NCBI GenBank assembly: GCA_947500825.1
Contig: CANMTR010000001.1
Coordinates: forward strand, 372,001 to 436,000
Length of the DNA: 64,000 nt
DNA from: an uncultured Paracoccaceae bacterium
GTDB lineage: Bacteria > Pseudomonadota > Alphaproteobacteria > Rhodobacterales > Rhodobacteraceae
Reading direction: 5' to 3'
This document shows, piece after piece, positions 21,174-31,380 of this stretch; positions within the stretch are counted from its first letter, which is position 1, and every line of letters begins with the position of its first letter. The notes under the pieces are model-generated. The model saw only the letters and a list, made by a program, of their open reading frames with translations. It was not told where the DNA came from and made no database searches. Made by a program: the position numbers and the translations under genes.

Positions 21174-21551
21174 ATGATGATCGCAACACTTCTCCAGGTC
21201 GGCGCGGGCGGCGCCATCGGTGCTTCCCTGCGCTATCTCACGGGGATCGGCGTCTCGCGCCTCGCAGGGCCGGGCATGCCGCTGGGCGTGCTGACGGCGA
21301 ACGTGGTCGGGTGCCTCCTGATGGGGCTTTTCGTGGGGGTCGCGGGCGCCCGGGGGCTCGCTTGGCTCAACCCCTTCGTCGCCACGGGTCTGCTGGGCGG
21401 CTTCACGACCTTCTCGTCCTTCTCGCTTGAGGCGATCCGCCTCATGCAGGAGGGGCGGAGCGATACGGCGATCCTCTACATGGGGCTGTCGGTCGGTGCC
21501 GGGATGGGCGCGCTCTATCTTGGCCTCGTCCTGTCGCGGGGGCTGGCATGA
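21174..21551 (+). CDS. crcB: Fluoride channel Fluc/CrcB
   Basis: This small inner-membrane protein exports fluoride as a double-barrelled dimer. The 125 residues hold four membrane segments and the family motifs GGAIGASLRYL, ANVVGCLLMG and GLLGGFTTFSSFS. Two tandem ATG codons (21174, 21177) are available; AAGGAG ends 3 or 6 nt upstream, so the second may be used. No fluoride riboswitch precedes it; the gene is packed behind rarA and overlaps the next gene by 4 nt. Confidence 0.93.
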   Translation: MMIATLLQVGAGGAIGASLRYLTGIGVSRLAGPGMPLGVLTANVVGCLLMGLFVGVAGARGLAWLNPFVATGLLGGFTTFSSFSLEAIRLMQEGRSDTAILYMGLSVGAGMGALYLGLVLSRGLA

Positions 21552-22591
21552 CCGGCGTGCACACCCGCAAGGTCGAAACCGGCGAGGGCGACCAGCGTCT
21601 CGACAGATGGTTCCGGCATCACTACCCCCACGTTCCCCAGGGGCGGATCGAGAAGATGTGCCGCAAGGGCGAGATCCGGGTCGACGGAGGCCGCGTCAAG
21701 GGCGCCACCCGGCTGGAGGAAGGGCAGGAGGTGCGCGTGCCTCCCCTGCCGGACGTGCCGGCTCCCGCCCCGGCCCAGGCGAGCGGCGTGAGCAAGGCGG
21801 ATGCCGAGATGATCCGCGGGGCGGTGATTTACCGTGACGACCACGTCATCGCCTTGAACAAGCCGCCGGGCCTGCCCACCCAGGGCGGCAGCGGCCAGTC
21901 CCGCCACGTCGACGGGCTGGCCGAGGCCCTGCGTTTCGGGATGGAGGACCGTCCGAAGCTCGTCCACCGTCTCGACAAGGACACGTCGGGCGTTCTGCTG
22001 CTGGCCCGGACGCGACTCGCGGCGAAGGGCTTGGCGGAGGCCCTGCGCCACAAGGCCACGCGCAAGATCTACTGGGCGGCCGTGGCGGGTGTGCCGTCGC
22101 CGCGCATGGGCACCATCCGGTTCGGGCTCGTGAAGGCCCCGGGCCACGGCCGGTCCGGCGAGGGAGAGAAGATGGTGTGCCTGCATCCCGACGCGGTGCA
22201 CGGCACGCCCGGAGCGAAACGGGCGGAGACCGATTTCGCCGTCCTGTCCGCCCTCGGGCAGCGCCTGTCCTGGTGCGCCCTGGAGCCGGTGACGGGCCGG
22301 ACGCACCAATTGCGGGCCCACATGGCCGAGCTCGGCCACCCGATCGTCGGCGACGGCAAGTATGGCGGATCGGGGCAGGAAAATCAGGGCGACGGCTGGG
22401 GTGCGCAACTCGGCGGCGAGATCAGCCGAAAACTGCACCTTCATGCCCGCTCCCTGGCCTTCGAGCACCCGGTGACGCGCAACCCCGTGATCCTCGTCGC
22501 CCCTTTGCCCGAGCACATGACGCGGACATGGGCGACACTGGAATGGGCCGTCGCCGATGCGCCCGAGGATCCGTTCTCTCCCGATACGTGA
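21548..22591 (+). CDS. rluC: RluA-family 23S rRNA pseudouridine synthase
   Basis: The enzyme isomerises uridines to pseudouridine in 23S rRNA, probably at RluC-type sites. The 347-residue protein has an S4 RNA-binding domain at about 12-70 (LDRWFRHHYPHVPQGRIEKM). The catalytic domain carries HRLDKDTSGVLLLART at 140-155, with Asp143 as nucleophile, and GRTHQLRAHMAELGHPIVGD. It overlaps crcB (ATGA). The RluC assignment over RluD rests on length and context and is not certain. Confidence 0.88.
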   Translation: MTGVHTRKVETGEGDQRLDRWFRHHYPHVPQGRIEKMCRKGEIRVDGGRVKGATRLEEGQEVRVPPLPDVPAPAPAQASGVSKADAEMIRGAVIYRDDHVIALNKPPGLPTQGGSGQSRHVDGLAEALRFGMEDRPKLVHRLDKDTSGVLLLARTRLAAKGLAEALRHKATRKIYWAAVAGVPSPRMGTIRFGLVKAPGHGRSGEGEKMVCLHPDAVHGTPGAKRAETDFAVLSALGQRLSWCALEPVTGRTHQLRAHMAELGHPIVGDGKYGGSGQENQGDGWGAQLGGEISRKLHLHARSLAFEHPVTRNPVILVAPLPEHMTRTWATLEWAVADAPEDPFSPDT

Positions 22592-22679
22592 GCGCCGGGC
22601 CCTTTGCGCTCTGGGGCCGTGGCGGCTATCAGGCGCGGGGCGGCCGATAGGGTCGCAGCGGTAAGGGGTCGAGAAGCGG

Positions 22680-23387
22680 ATGTCCGACGCAGCGGCGAAA
22701 CGGTTCTGGAGCGAGGCGCGTGCCGAGGCAACGGAGAGCGGCTGGCGCATCGCGCTCGACGGGCAGGCCGTGCGTACACCCGCCAAGGCGCCGCTCATGC
22801 TCCCGACTGAGGCCCTTGCGCGGGCCGTGGCCGAGGAATGGGACGCCCAGGGAGTGGTGATCGACCCGCGGAAGATGCCCCTGACGCGGATGGCGAACTC
22901 GGCCAACGACAAGGTGGCGCCGCAGCACGGGGCGGTGGTCGAGATGCTGGCCGAGTACGGCGGCACGGACCTCGTGTGCTATCGTGCGGACACCCCGGTG
23001 GAACTCGCCGCGCGTCAGGCCGATCTCTGGGACCCGCTGCTCGACTGGGCGGATGAGCGCTTCGGGGCGCGATTGTCGGCCACCCAAGGGGTGATGCCCA
23101 TCGCCCAGGACCGGCGCGCGGTCGAGCGGCTCGCAGACCCGATGCGGCGAATGAGCCCGTTCCGGCTCGCCGCGTTCCACGATCTGGTCGCGTTGAGCGG
23201 CTCGCTGGTCCTGGCCCATGCCACCGTCGCGGGACGGATCTCGGCGCCGGAGACGTGGGATCTGTCACGGATCGACGAGGAATGGCAGGCCGACGCGTGG
23301 GGACGCGATGCCGAGGCGGACGAGGTCGCCGCACGTCGCAGGCAGGACTTTCTCGATGCGCACAGATTCTGGTCGCTAACTCTATGA
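22680..23387 (+). CDS. ATP12 family F1-ATPase assembly chaperone
   Basis: ATP12 proteins bind the F1 alpha subunit during assembly of ATP synthase in mitochondria and alphaproteobacteria. The 235 residues show the family pattern: ALDGQAVRTPAKAPLMLPTEALARAVAEEWDAQ near the N-terminus, then LTRMANSANDKVAPQ and YGGTDLVCYRADTPVELAARQADLWDPLLDWA. It lies 88 nt after rluC. No other ATP synthase genes are in the window. Confidence 0.92.
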   Translation: MSDAAAKRFWSEARAEATESGWRIALDGQAVRTPAKAPLMLPTEALARAVAEEWDAQGVVIDPRKMPLTRMANSANDKVAPQHGAVVEMLAEYGGTDLVCYRADTPVELAARQADLWDPLLDWADERFGARLSATQGVMPIAQDRRAVERLADPMRRMSPFRLAAFHDLVALSGSLVLAHATVAGRISAPETWDLSRIDEEWQADAWGRDAEADEVAARRRQDFLDAHRFWSLTL

Positions 23388-23561
23388 ACGCCGCAGGCGC
23401 GGCGGGCCGCCGTCATGTCGCGCGACCGGCGGCTTGACGCCTATCGGGAATTGCGGACACACTTCGCGGGTCCCGGTCGTCGGCCGGTTTTTGCCAATGC
23501 CGGCCTCGCCCGGCCAAGATGCAGGTCCATCAGGACCGCGAGAATTCAGGAAGAGGTAACT

Positions 23562-24581
23562 ATGAAGACCACCGCATTCATCGGCGCTCTTGCCGCCGCC
23601 GTCCTCGGAACGGGTGCCGCATCGGCGCAGACGCTCGAGGACGTCAACGAGCGGGGGGCGCTCAATTGTGGCGTCAACACCGGCCTCGTCGGGTTCGCCG
23701 CGCCCGACGCGAACGGCTCCTGGCAGGGCTTCGACGTGGCGTTGTGCCGGGCGGTCGCGGCCGCCGTCCTGGGCGATCCCGAAGCGGTGGAGTTCATCCC
23801 GACCACGGGCAAGACGCGGTTCACCGCCCTGGCTTCCGGCGAGATCGACGTACTGTCGCGCAACACGACCTGGACCTTCAGCCGAGACAACGACCTCAAG
23901 TTCGAGTTCACGGGCATCAATTATTATGACGGGCAGGGCTTCATCGTGCCCAAGGCTCTCGGCGTGACATCGGCCAAGGAGCTCGACGGCGCCACGATAT
24001 GCGTCCAGACGGGCACCACTACCGAGCTGAACCTCGCGGACTTCTTCCGCAAGAACAACATCGAATACGAGCCGGTCCCGATCGAGACCAACGCCGAGGC
24101 CCTGCAACAGTACAATGCCGGCGCCTGCGACGCGTACACGACCGATGCGTCGGGCCTCGCCGCGAGCCGCGCCACGTTCGAGAACCCCACCGAGCACGTC
24201 ATCCTGCCCGAGATCATCTCCAAGGAACCGCTCGGCCCGCTGGTGCGCCATGGAGACAACGAGTGGGGCGACATCGTGCGATGGACGCTCAACGCCCTGA
24301 TCGCGGCCGAGGAATACGGCGTGACGTCTGCCAATGTGCAGGACATGGCCTCCTCCCCGACCGACAGCCCCGAGATCAACCGTCTTCTCGGAACCGAGGG
24401 CAATCTGGGCGAGATGATCGGATTGTCGAACGATTGGGCCGTCAACGCGATCAGCGCCGGAGGCAATTACGGCGAAATCTTTGCCCGTAACATCGGTGAA
24501 GACACCCCGATCGGCCTCGCGCGCGGGCTTAATGCACAGTGGACCGAGGGTGGCCTGCTCTACGCCCCGCCGTTCCGCTGA
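23562..24581 (+). CDS. aapJ: General L-amino acid ABC transporter, periplasmic binding protein
   Basis: The ATG at 23562, after GGAAGAGG, encodes a 339-residue precursor. A signal peptide covers about residues 1-23 (MKTTAFIGALAAAVLGTGAA, cleavage after SAQ). The mature part is a type-3 solute-binding fold with NCGVNTGLVGFAAPDANGSW and GFDVALCRAVAAAVLGDPEAVEF. It is the receptor for the AapQMP permease encoded next. A strong stem-loop after the gene suggests higher expression than the permease. Confidence 0.93.
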   Translation: MKTTAFIGALAAAVLGTGAASAQTLEDVNERGALNCGVNTGLVGFAAPDANGSWQGFDVALCRAVAAAVLGDPEAVEFIPTTGKTRFTALASGEIDVLSRNTTWTFSRDNDLKFEFTGINYYDGQGFIVPKALGVTSAKELDGATICVQTGTTTELNLADFFRKNNIEYEPVPIETNAEALQQYNAGACDAYTTDASGLAASRATFENPTEHVILPEIISKEPLGPLVRHGDNEWGDIVRWTLNALIAAEEYGVTSANVQDMASSPTDSPEINRLLGTEGNLGEMIGLSNDWAVNAISAGGNYGEIFARNIGEDTPIGLARGLNAQWTEGGLLYAPPFR

Positions 24582-24587
24582 CACGGG

Positions 24588-24616
24588 AAGGGAGCGCCTC
24601 GGGCGCTCCCTTTTCC
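24588..24616 (+). terminator. Stem-loop with short U-run between aapJ and aapQ
   Basis: Bases 24588-24598 pair perfectly with 24602-24612 (11 bp, loop TCG), followed by TTCC so that TTTT ends the 3' arm. It begins seven bases after aapJ. In ABC operons such a hairpin commonly stabilises the binding-protein mRNA and reduces read-through to the permease genes. Confidence 0.7.
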
Positions 24617-24690
24617 ATTCGATGATCCACCAGACACACCCGCCCCGGATCGGGGCCAGCCGGTAATGCCATACCGACGGGATCCATCGC

Positions 24691-25905
24691 ATGAGCCTCA
24701 GCTCCGAGCACCAGGGGGGGCTTCGTCCCTCTACCCTGCTGAACGACACCCGCTACCGCGGCCTGACGTTCCAGTTCCTCGCGCTCCTCGCCATCATCGC
24801 CCTGATGGCGTGGCTCGGCGCCAACCTCGTCGGCAATCTCGCGGCGGCGGGGCTGAATTTCGGCTACGGATTTCTCGACGAGCCTGCCGGTTATGACATC
24901 AACCAGGCGCTGATCTCCTATACCAGTCGCGACACACATCTGCGCGCCGCCTTCGTCGGCGTTCTCAACACGCTCCTGGTCGCCGTGCTGGGCTGTATCG
25001 CGGCCACGATCATCGGCGTGGTCGCGGGTATCCTGCGCCTGTCGAAGAACTGGCTCGTGGCCCGATTGATGTCGGCCTATGTCGAGGCGTTCCGCAACGT
25101 TCCCGTCCTGATCTGGATCCTTATCATCGGCGCGGTGGTGACCGTGAGCGGAGCCAATCCAAGGGAATTCCTGGGGGAGGAAGCGGCGCGCGGCCTGCTC
25201 TTCGGTGGCTTTGCCTTCACCAATCGCGGCCTCTACATACCGGCGCTGTCGCTCGGACCGGGTGCTGGGATCGTGATCGCGGCGGCGCTCGCGGGGCTCG
25301 TCGGGGCAATCCTGTGGCGGCGCGCCGTCCCCCGGACCCTGCACGCGACGGGTCGGCTCCTGCCATCCTGGCCTCTCTGGGTGATCCTGATCGCACCGGG
25401 CCTGCTGGCAAATCTGATCCTGTCCGACGCGCTGACCCTGTCGATGCCCGATACGATGTCCAACAGGTTCAACATTCAGGGCGGGCTTCTGATCGGCAAG
25501 CCGCTGGTCGCGCTCTGGCTCGCGCTTTCCGTCTATACTGGCGCGTTCATCGCCGAGAACGTGCGCGCAGGCATCCTGTCTGTCTCGCAGGGGCAGACCG
25601 AGGCAGCGGCCGCGCTCGGCCTCCGACCGCGCCGGATCATGAACCTGGTGATCCTGCCCCAGGCGCTCAGGGTCATCGTGCCCCCCGTGATCTCGCAGTA
25701 TCTCAACCTTACGAAGAACAGCTCGCTCGCGATCGCGGTGGGCTACGCCGACCTGACCGCGACCCTGGGGGGCATCACCCTCAACCAGACTGGTCGCGCC
25801 ATAGAGTGCGTGCTTCTGTTGATGCTGTTCTATCTCGTGATCAGCCTCGCGATCTCGGGCGTGATGAACTTCTACAACGCGTCCGTGGCGCTGAAGGAGC
25901 GCTGA
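24691..25905 (+). CDS. aapQ: General L-amino acid ABC transporter, permease
   Basis: The 404-residue inner-membrane protein has a long N-terminal part with membrane segments near 25-45 and 88-110. The permease domain ends in the EAA loop GILSVSQGQTEAAAALGL near residue 300. Length and the insert between segments fit AapQ of the Rhizobium-type general amino acid permease. It pairs with aapM, which starts one base after its stop. Confidence 0.92.
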   Translation: MSLSSEHQGGLRPSTLLNDTRYRGLTFQFLALLAIIALMAWLGANLVGNLAAAGLNFGYGFLDEPAGYDINQALISYTSRDTHLRAAFVGVLNTLLVAVLGCIAATIIGVVAGILRLSKNWLVARLMSAYVEAFRNVPVLIWILIIGAVVTVSGANPREFLGEEAARGLLFGGFAFTNRGLYIPALSLGPGAGIVIAAALAGLVGAILWRRAVPRTLHATGRLLPSWPLWVILIAPGLLANLILSDALTLSMPDTMSNRFNIQGGLLIGKPLVALWLALSVYTGAFIAENVRAGILSVSQGQTEAAAALGLRPRRIMNLVILPQALRVIVPPVISQYLNLTKNSSLAIAVGYADLTATLGGITLNQTGRAIECVLLLMLFYLVISLAISGVMNFYNASVALKER

Positions 25906-25906
25906 G

Positions 25907-27202
25907 ATGGCCGACACCCACGCCGAGAGCGTCGCCTATGTCCGCGATGGCTTCCTTCCCGAACGTCCCGCGCCCGCGCGGGAAACGGGGGTGGTCGGAT
26001 GGCTGCGCCAGAACCTCTTCTCCTCCGTTCCCTACACGATCCTGACGCTCGCGACCCTCTGGGTCATCTGGCAACTCGGTGCGGCGATCCTGCCCTGGCT
26101 CTGGGGCGGGGTCTGGCACGTCGATTCGATCCGCGCCTGCCGCGAGGTGCTGGAGGGCGCGGCCGGCGGCTGCTTCGCAGTGCTGACGGAAAGATGGGCC
26201 CAGCTCCTGTTCGGGTTCTCCTACCCGTCCGGGGAATACTGGCGTCTCGGCGTGGCCTTCGTCCTGCTCGGGGTCTGCCTTGCCCCGGTCCTGTTCCCGG
26301 ACCTGCCCCGCCGCCTGCTGATCGCGACCCTGATCTATCCGTTCGTGGCGTACTGGTTGATCTGGGGCGGCACGCCGCTCGCCGCGGTGTCGGGCCTCGC
26401 GGGCCTGGCCGGCGGCGCCGCCGCGTTTCGCACGGTGGCCTCGCGAGGCGCTCTCCTGGGGGGGATCGCGGGCCTCGCGGCCCTGCTCGCGATCTGGTGG
26501 ATCGGTGGCGAACTGGCCGCGGCCGCCCCGGGGTTCCTCGCCTTGCCGCCGGTGGCCTCCCGCAACATCGGGGGCTTCGCGCTCAACATGATCCTGGGGA
26601 CGGTCTGCGTGTCGCTGTCGCTGCCCTTCGGCATCCTGCTGGCGCTGGGGCGTCAATCGCGCCTGCCGATCATCAAGATCGCCTGCATCGCCTTCATCGA
26701 GTTCATCCGTGGCGTGCCGCTGATCACGCTCCTGTTCGTGGCAAACGTGGTGCTGGCGTATTTCCTGCCGCCGGGCACGACATTCGACCTGATCCTGCGG
26801 GTGGTGATCATGATCACGATGTTCGCCTCCGCCTACATCGCGGAGGTCATCAGGGGGGGGCTCGCGGCCCTTCCGCGCGGGCAGTACGAGGCCGCCGACG
26901 CACTGGGGCTGGACTACTGGCAGGCGGTGCGCCTTGTCATCCTGCCGCAGGCGCTGAAGATCTCGATCCCGGGGATCGTCAACGTGGCGGTGGGCCTGTT
27001 CAAGGACACGACGCTCGTCTCGATCATCTCGATGTTCGACGTGGTCGGCATGATCCGTGGTCCGATTCTGGCCTCCACCGAATGGAACGGCGTCTACTGG
27101 GAGCTCTATGGCTTCGCCGCATTGCTGTTCTTCGTCACCTGCTACGGCATCTCGCAATATTCCCAATGGCTCGAGCGACGGCTCGCCACCGACACCCGCT
27201 GA
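25907..27202 (+). CDS. aapM: General L-amino acid ABC transporter, permease
   Basis: This is the second permease of the Aap system, with 431 residues and about eight to nine membrane segments. The EAA loop [22 protein letters not shown] lies near residues 320-341. The long N-terminal region with extra membrane segments ([20 protein letters not shown]) is typical of AapM. Confidence 0.92.
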   Translation: MADTHAESVAYVRDGFLPERPAPARETGVVGWLRQNLFSSVPYTILTLATLWVIWQLGAAILPWLWGGVWHVDSIRACREVLEGAAGGCFAVLTERWAQLLFGFSYPSGEYWRLGVAFVLLGVCLAPVLFPDLPRRLLIATLIYPFVAYWLIWGGTPLAAVSGLAGLAGGAAAFRTVASRGALLGGIAGLAALLAIWWIGGELAAAAPGFLALPPVASRNIGGFALNMILGTVCVSLSLPFGILLALGRQSRLPIIKIACIAFIEFIRGVPLITLLFVANVVLAYFLPPGTTFDLILRVVIMITMFASAYIAEVIRGGLAALPRGQYEAADALGLDYWQAVRLVILPQALKISIPGIVNVAVGLFKDTTLVSIISMFDVVGMIRGPILASTEWNGVYWELYGFAALLFFVTCYGISQYSQWLERRLATDTR

Positions 27203-27216
27203 GGAGAGTCCGCCCC

Positions 27217-28011
27217 GTGCCCATTCCAGAGAGCGAGAGCAAGACGATCGACCGCAGCCAGATGCAGGTCTCGGACGAAGTCGCGATCCGGATCGCTGCG
27301 ATGAACAAGTGGTTCGGCAACTTCCACGTTCTTCGCGACATCGACCTGACCGTCCACAAGGGCGAGCGCATCGTCATCTGCGGCCCCTCCGGCTCGGGCA
27401 AGTCGACCCTCATACGCTGCATCAATGCGCTGGAGGAGCACCAAGAGGGCACGATCACCGTCGACGGGACGCGACTGTCCTCGGACCTCAAGAACATCGA
27501 TCACATCCGATCCGAGGTCGGCATGGTGTTCCAGCACTTCAACCTGTTCCCGCACCTGACCATTCTGGAGAACTGCACGCTGGCGCCGATCTGGGTACGC
27601 AAGGTTCCCAAGCGCGAGGCCGAGGAGACGGCTATGCACTTCCTCGAGAAGGTGCGTATCCCCGATCAGGCGCGCAAGTATCCCGGCCAGCTCTCCGGCG
27701 GGCAGCAACAGCGTGTCGCCATCGCCCGCAGCCTGTGCATGCAGCCGCGGATCATGCTCTTCGACGAGCCCACGTCCGCTCTCGATCCGGAGATGATCAA
27801 GGAAGTGCTCGACACCATGATCGAGCTCGCGGAGGAGGGAATGACGATGGTCTGCGTCACCCACGAGATGGGCTTCGCCCGGTCGGTGGCGAACCGCGTC
27901 ATCTTCATGGACCATGGCCAGATCGTGGAGCAGAACGCGCCCGACGCTTTCTTCGGCGCGCCCCAGAACGACCGCACAAAGCTGTTCCTCAGCCAGATCC
28001 TCGGCCATTGA
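27217..28011 (+). CDS. aapP: General L-amino acid ABC transporter, ATP-binding protein (GTG start)
   Basis: The GTG at 27217, ten bases after GAGGAG, gives 264 residues. Walker A is GPSGSGKST at 56-64, the signature LSGGQQQR at 159-166 and Walker [13 protein letters not shown] at 179-190. An ATG at 27262 would give a shorter product but lacks a good Shine-Dalgarno. It energises AapQM and is the last gene of the operon. Confidence 0.92.
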   Translation: MPIPESESKTIDRSQMQVSDEVAIRIAAMNKWFGNFHVLRDIDLTVHKGERIVICGPSGSGKSTLIRCINALEEHQEGTITVDGTRLSSDLKNIDHIRSEVGMVFQHFNLFPHLTILENCTLAPIWVRKVPKREAEETAMHFLEKVRIPDQARKYPGQLSGGQQQRVAIARSLCMQPRIMLFDEPTSALDPEMIKEVLDTMIELAEEGMTMVCVTHEMGFARSVANRVIFMDHGQIVEQNAPDAFFGAPQNDRTKLFLSQILGH

Positions 28012-28023
28012 GGGGCGAGCGTT

Positions 28024-28530
28024 TCAGTCGGTGAGGTCGCGCGGCACCACGAAATCGACCACCCGGCCCGTTAGCGGCCCGATGGCACCCCAGTCGGGGG
28101 CATCGAAATCCATGACCAGCGTCGCGCAGGTCGGAAAGCGGTCGAACTCACCGCGCTGCGGCGGCTCCTCGGCGAGCCATTGCGCAAGGGACCCAAGCCC
28201 GGGATTGTGCGCCAGCAGGATCACGCAGCTCTCCGTCCGGTCGATCAGGATGTCCAGGATCTCCTCGGGGGAAGAGAGGTAGAGCTGCCGCTTCCAGGTA
28301 ACCGCCACCTCGTGATCGAGGGCGGTGGAGATCTCGTCCCACGTTTCCCGCACCCGAGTCGCGGTCGACAGCAGCGCGGCCCCCGGGACGTATCCCTTGC
28401 GCGACAGCCATCCCCCGATCGCTCCCGCCGAACGGCGTCCGCGCGCGTTGAGCGGACGGTCGTGATCGGGGGTTTCGGCGTCGCCCCAGTCGGACTTGGC
28501 GTGCCGCGTCAGGATCAGGCGCAGGCTCAC
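28024..28530 (-). CDS. sixA: SixA-like histidine phosphatase (GTG start)
   Basis: The protein of 168 residues begins [17 protein letters not shown], with the catalytic RHA motif (His10). A second conserved histidine lies in [18 protein letters not shown]. This is the compact SixA branch of the histidine phosphatase superfamily, which removes phosphate from phosphohistidine in E. coli HPt domains. The true substrate here is unknown. The GTG start overlaps the argB stop (GTGA), indicating coupled translation with argB. Confidence 0.8.
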   Translation of the reverse strand: MSLRLILTRHAKSDWGDAETPDHDRPLNARGRRSAGAIGGWLSRKGYVPGAALLSTATRVRETWDEISTALDHEVAVTWKRQLYLSSPEEILDILIDRTESCVILLAHNPGLGSLAQWLAEEPPQRGEFDRFPTCATLVMDFDAPDWGAIGPLTGRVVDFVVPRDLTD

Positions 28531-29396
28531 CGTTTCCCCCGGATCAGGGTGCCCGCACCCGCCTGGGTATACAGTTCGAGCAGGCATGCATGGGCGGCGC
28601 GCCCGTCCAGGATCACCACGGCCCGCACGCCGCCCTCGATGGCCGAAAGGGCCGTCTCCGTCTTGGGAATCATGCCGCCCGCGATCACGCCGGCCTCGGT
28701 CAGGTCCCGGATCGCGTCCGGCGTGATCTCCGATATGACGTCGCCATCGGCGCCCTTCACCCCGGCGACGTCGGTCAGCAGCAGCAGCCGGTCGGCGCGC
28801 AGGGATGCGGCGATCGCCCCCGCGGCCGTGTCCCCGTTAACGTTGAAAGTCTCGCCTTGTCGTCCCGTACCGATCGGTGCGATTACGGGGATGGTCTTGC
28901 CGTCCTTCATCCTTTCGATGAAGCCGGGATTGCACTCCACGGGGGTGCCGACGAAGCCCAGCTCGGGGTTCGTCTGCTCGCAGACCATCAGGCGTGCGTC
29001 CTTGCCGGAGATACCGACGGCCTGTCCGCCCTCGGCCTGGATCGCCTGCACGATGCGCTTGCCCACGAGGCCGGAGAGGACCATCTCCACCACCTCGATC
29101 GTGGCGGCATCCGTCACGCGCTTGCCGTTCACGAACCTGCTCTCGACCCCCTGCGCACGCAGCATGGAGTCGATCATCGGGCCACCGCCGTGGACGATGA
29201 CAGGGTTCACGCCGACATGGCTCATCAGCACCACGTCTCGGGCGAAGCTTCGCATCGCCTCGTCCGAGCCCATGGCGTGACCGCCGAGCTTGATGACGAC
29301 GGTAGCCCCGGCGTAGCGCTGGAAGTAGGGCAGGGCCTGGCTGAGCGTGTGGGCGGTTGCCGCCCAGTCCTCGGAGGGGGTGGTCTGGTCGGTCAT
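28527..29396 (-). CDS. argB: N-acetylglutamate kinase
   Basis: ArgB phosphorylates N-acetyl-L-glutamate, the second step of arginine synthesis. The ATG at 29396 gives 289 residues. Seen are [11 protein letters not shown] (about 31-41), [17 protein letters not shown] and the C-terminal [19 protein letters not shown]. An in-frame TTG at 29423 is less likely as a start. It sits between a cytochrome c gene and sixA on the minus strand. Confidence 0.94.
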   Translation of the reverse strand: MTDQTTPSEDWAATAHTLSQALPYFQRYAGATVVIKLGGHAMGSDEAMRSFARDVVLMSHVGVNPVIVHGGGPMIDSMLRAQGVESRFVNGKRVTDAATIEVVEMVLSGLVGKRIVQAIQAEGGQAVGISGKDARLMVCEQTNPELGFVGTPVECNPGFIERMKDGKTIPVIAPIGTGRQGETFNVNGDTAAGAIAASLRADRLLLLTDVAGVKGADGDVISEITPDAIRDLTEAGVIAGGMIPKTETALSAIEGGVRAVVILDGRAAHACLLELYTQAGAGTLIRGKR

Positions 29397-29468
29397 GGAT
29401 TTCCGGGCCGGATGGGAACGCAAGAACGCGCGGCCCGGGGGCCGCGCGCAACTTCCTTAGCCAAGGGA

Positions 29469-31298
29469 TCAGTTCTTCGCCAGAGGATCCTGCGCGGAGA
29501 ACCAAGCCGCGACCTCGGCGCGCTGCTCTTCCGTCATGCGCGTGGCAATCCGGTGCATCGGGCTCAGGCCATAGGTATCGACCCCCGACTGCCCCGCGAA
29601 CTGGTCCAGCCGCTCCTCGATATAGACGCGGTTCTGTCCCAACAGGCGCGGCAGGATATTGAGCGTCTCCGTCGGCTCGGCCCCGTGACAGGTCAGGCAG
29701 GCGGGCACGTCCGATTCCGGGATGCCGTTCCGGGCGATCGACTGCCCGGCGGAGACGAGCTGGGCGTCCACATCGCGGGCGACGGCGATGGGCATCTGGT
29801 TGCCGAAATAGGCGGCGACGTTCGCGATCTCCTCGGGACTGATCTGCTTTGCGGTCTGGCCCATCTGCGAGTTGGGCCGGATGTCCTGGCGGAATTTCCA
29901 GAGTTGCTGGTGAAGGTAGTGGGAGTCCTGGAGGCTGAGGTTGGGCGTGTCGCCCGACTGGCTGCCGATCCCCTGTTCGGTGTGGCACTCCTTGCAGATC
30001 CGTTCGACGACGTCGGCGCCTGCATCGAGGTCGGCCTCGGCCAGAAGGTCCCGGCGGTCGAGCCGGGCATTGGGCTCCTGCGAGGAGAACCACGCGGCGA
30101 GCGAGCCCATTTCCTCCTCGGTCAGGTTGGAGGCGATGTAGCCCATTGGCTTCCAGGTCGCGCCGCCCTCGCGCTCGCCATTGGCAAAGAGTCGCAACTG
30201 CGCCTCGATATAGGATGCGCTCTGGCCGGCGAGATTCGGAATTTGAAGGCCGGCGACGCGGTCGTCCTCCACATTCGCGCCGTTGTGGCAGGTAACGCAG
30301 GCGGGCACACCTTCGACCAGCTTGCCCTCCGTGGCGATCTGCTCGCCCATCGCGACATCCGCGTCGGCGACGGCGGGAGCCGCGATGTCCGGCAGGGAGT
30401 CGTAGTAGTTCGCCAACCCTTCGCGCTGCCCGGACGACAGGTTCGTCGCGACGACCTGCATGATGCCCGACCGACGCTCGCCGGAAGCGAAATCCCGGAG
30501 TTGATCCTCGATGTAGTCCGCGTCGAGCAGCGTCAGGTTAGGCGCACGACCACCCGTGATCTCGCCCGAGCCATCGGCCCCGTGGCATGCCGCGCAGCGC
30601 TGGACGACCTCGCCCTCCACGGCGAAGTCGCGCCACTCGGTCGAGGGTGAAAAATAGCCGTACTCGTCCTCGGGCCACCGCTCGTGTTGCGGTCCGTCGT
30701 CGAGCCCGTTGTCGAAGACCACGCCACGCTCGCCATACGGGATCTGGGGATCGCCCGGCAGGTCCTGATGTTCGAGAAAACCGACATACTCGTCGGCCGT
30801 CATCTCGGGAAGTTGACGTATGAAGGCGACGACGTTCCAGATCTCGTCTTCGCGACCGACCGTCGGCCAGGCCGGCATTGCCGACATCCGGACGCCCGAA
30901 TCGAGGATATAGTGCAGTTCACCATCGCTGAACTGGTCGACCACCGCGGGTAGGTGCTGGGGGCGGGGCCGCATGGCCAGCGCCTGCGGGTTCTGCCCCA
31001 ACCCCGGGCCGCCGTGGCACTTCGCACAGGCATTGGCATAATGTTGGGCACCGAGCGCGATCCGCCCCGGATCGTCGAGATCCTCGGGCACATCTTCTGT
31101 CGCGCGCCACCAGACCGAGTTCTTGAACGTGTGGTGAAGGACCCAATATACAGGCTTGGGATCGGAGTAGGATGCGGACAGGTTCAGCCCGCCGAAAAGG
31201 ACGAAGAGGAATGCTGCCCCTCCGACCGCGCCGCCTGCCAGGATCGTTGCCACGATCCCGGGGACGAGCCCCTTGAAAGAATAGCCGAACAGTCTCAT
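29469..31298 (-). CDS. Membrane-anchored five-haem cytochrome c
   Basis: The 609-residue protein has an N-terminal membrane segment at about 11-37 (GIVATILAGGAVGGAAFLFV), probably an uncleaved anchor. Five CxxCH haem c motifs follow: CAKCH 91-95, CAACH 235-239, CVTCH 334-338, CKECH 435-439 and CLTCH 534-538. The units after the first are similar to each other in pattern (PNLxLxDxxYIEDQL, NLxxEExxxLAxWFSSQ), so it looks like serially duplicated class I cytochrome domains facing the periplasm. No oxidase or dehydrogenase gene is adjacent, so its electron partners are unknown. Confidence 0.88.
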   Translation of the reverse strand: MRLFGYSFKGLVPGIVATILAGGAVGGAAFLFVLFGGLNLSASYSDPKPVYWVLHHTFKNSVWWRATEDVPEDLDDPGRIALGAQHYANACAKCHGGPGLGQNPQALAMRPRPQHLPAVVDQFSDGELHYILDSGVRMSAMPAWPTVGREDEIWNVVAFIRQLPEMTADEYVGFLEHQDLPGDPQIPYGERGVVFDNGLDDGPQHERWPEDEYGYFSPSTEWRDFAVEGEVVQRCAACHGADGSGEITGGRAPNLTLLDADYIEDQLRDFASGERRSGIMQVVATNLSSGQREGLANYYDSLPDIAAPAVADADVAMGEQIATEGKLVEGVPACVTCHNGANVEDDRVAGLQIPNLAGQSASYIEAQLRLFANGEREGGATWKPMGYIASNLTEEEMGSLAAWFSSQEPNARLDRRDLLAEADLDAGADVVERICKECHTEQGIGSQSGDTPNLSLQDSHYLHQQLWKFRQDIRPNSQMGQTAKQISPEEIANVAAYFGNQMPIAVARDVDAQLVSAGQSIARNGIPESDVPACLTCHGAEPTETLNILPRLLGQNRVYIEERLDQFAGQSGVDTYGLSPMHRIATRMTEEQRAEVAAWFSAQDPLAKN

Positions 31299-31380
31299 GC
31301 CTCGCCCCCCGCGCTCGGGCCTTGTCCACGTCAGGAAAGGTAACCCGGCGTCATGAAAGGCAAGTCCGGGGCCGAGTCTC

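Noticed and set aside
21146-21176. Fluoride riboswitch in front of crcB
   Set aside because: The gap to rarA is only 28 nt and cannot hold the aptamer.
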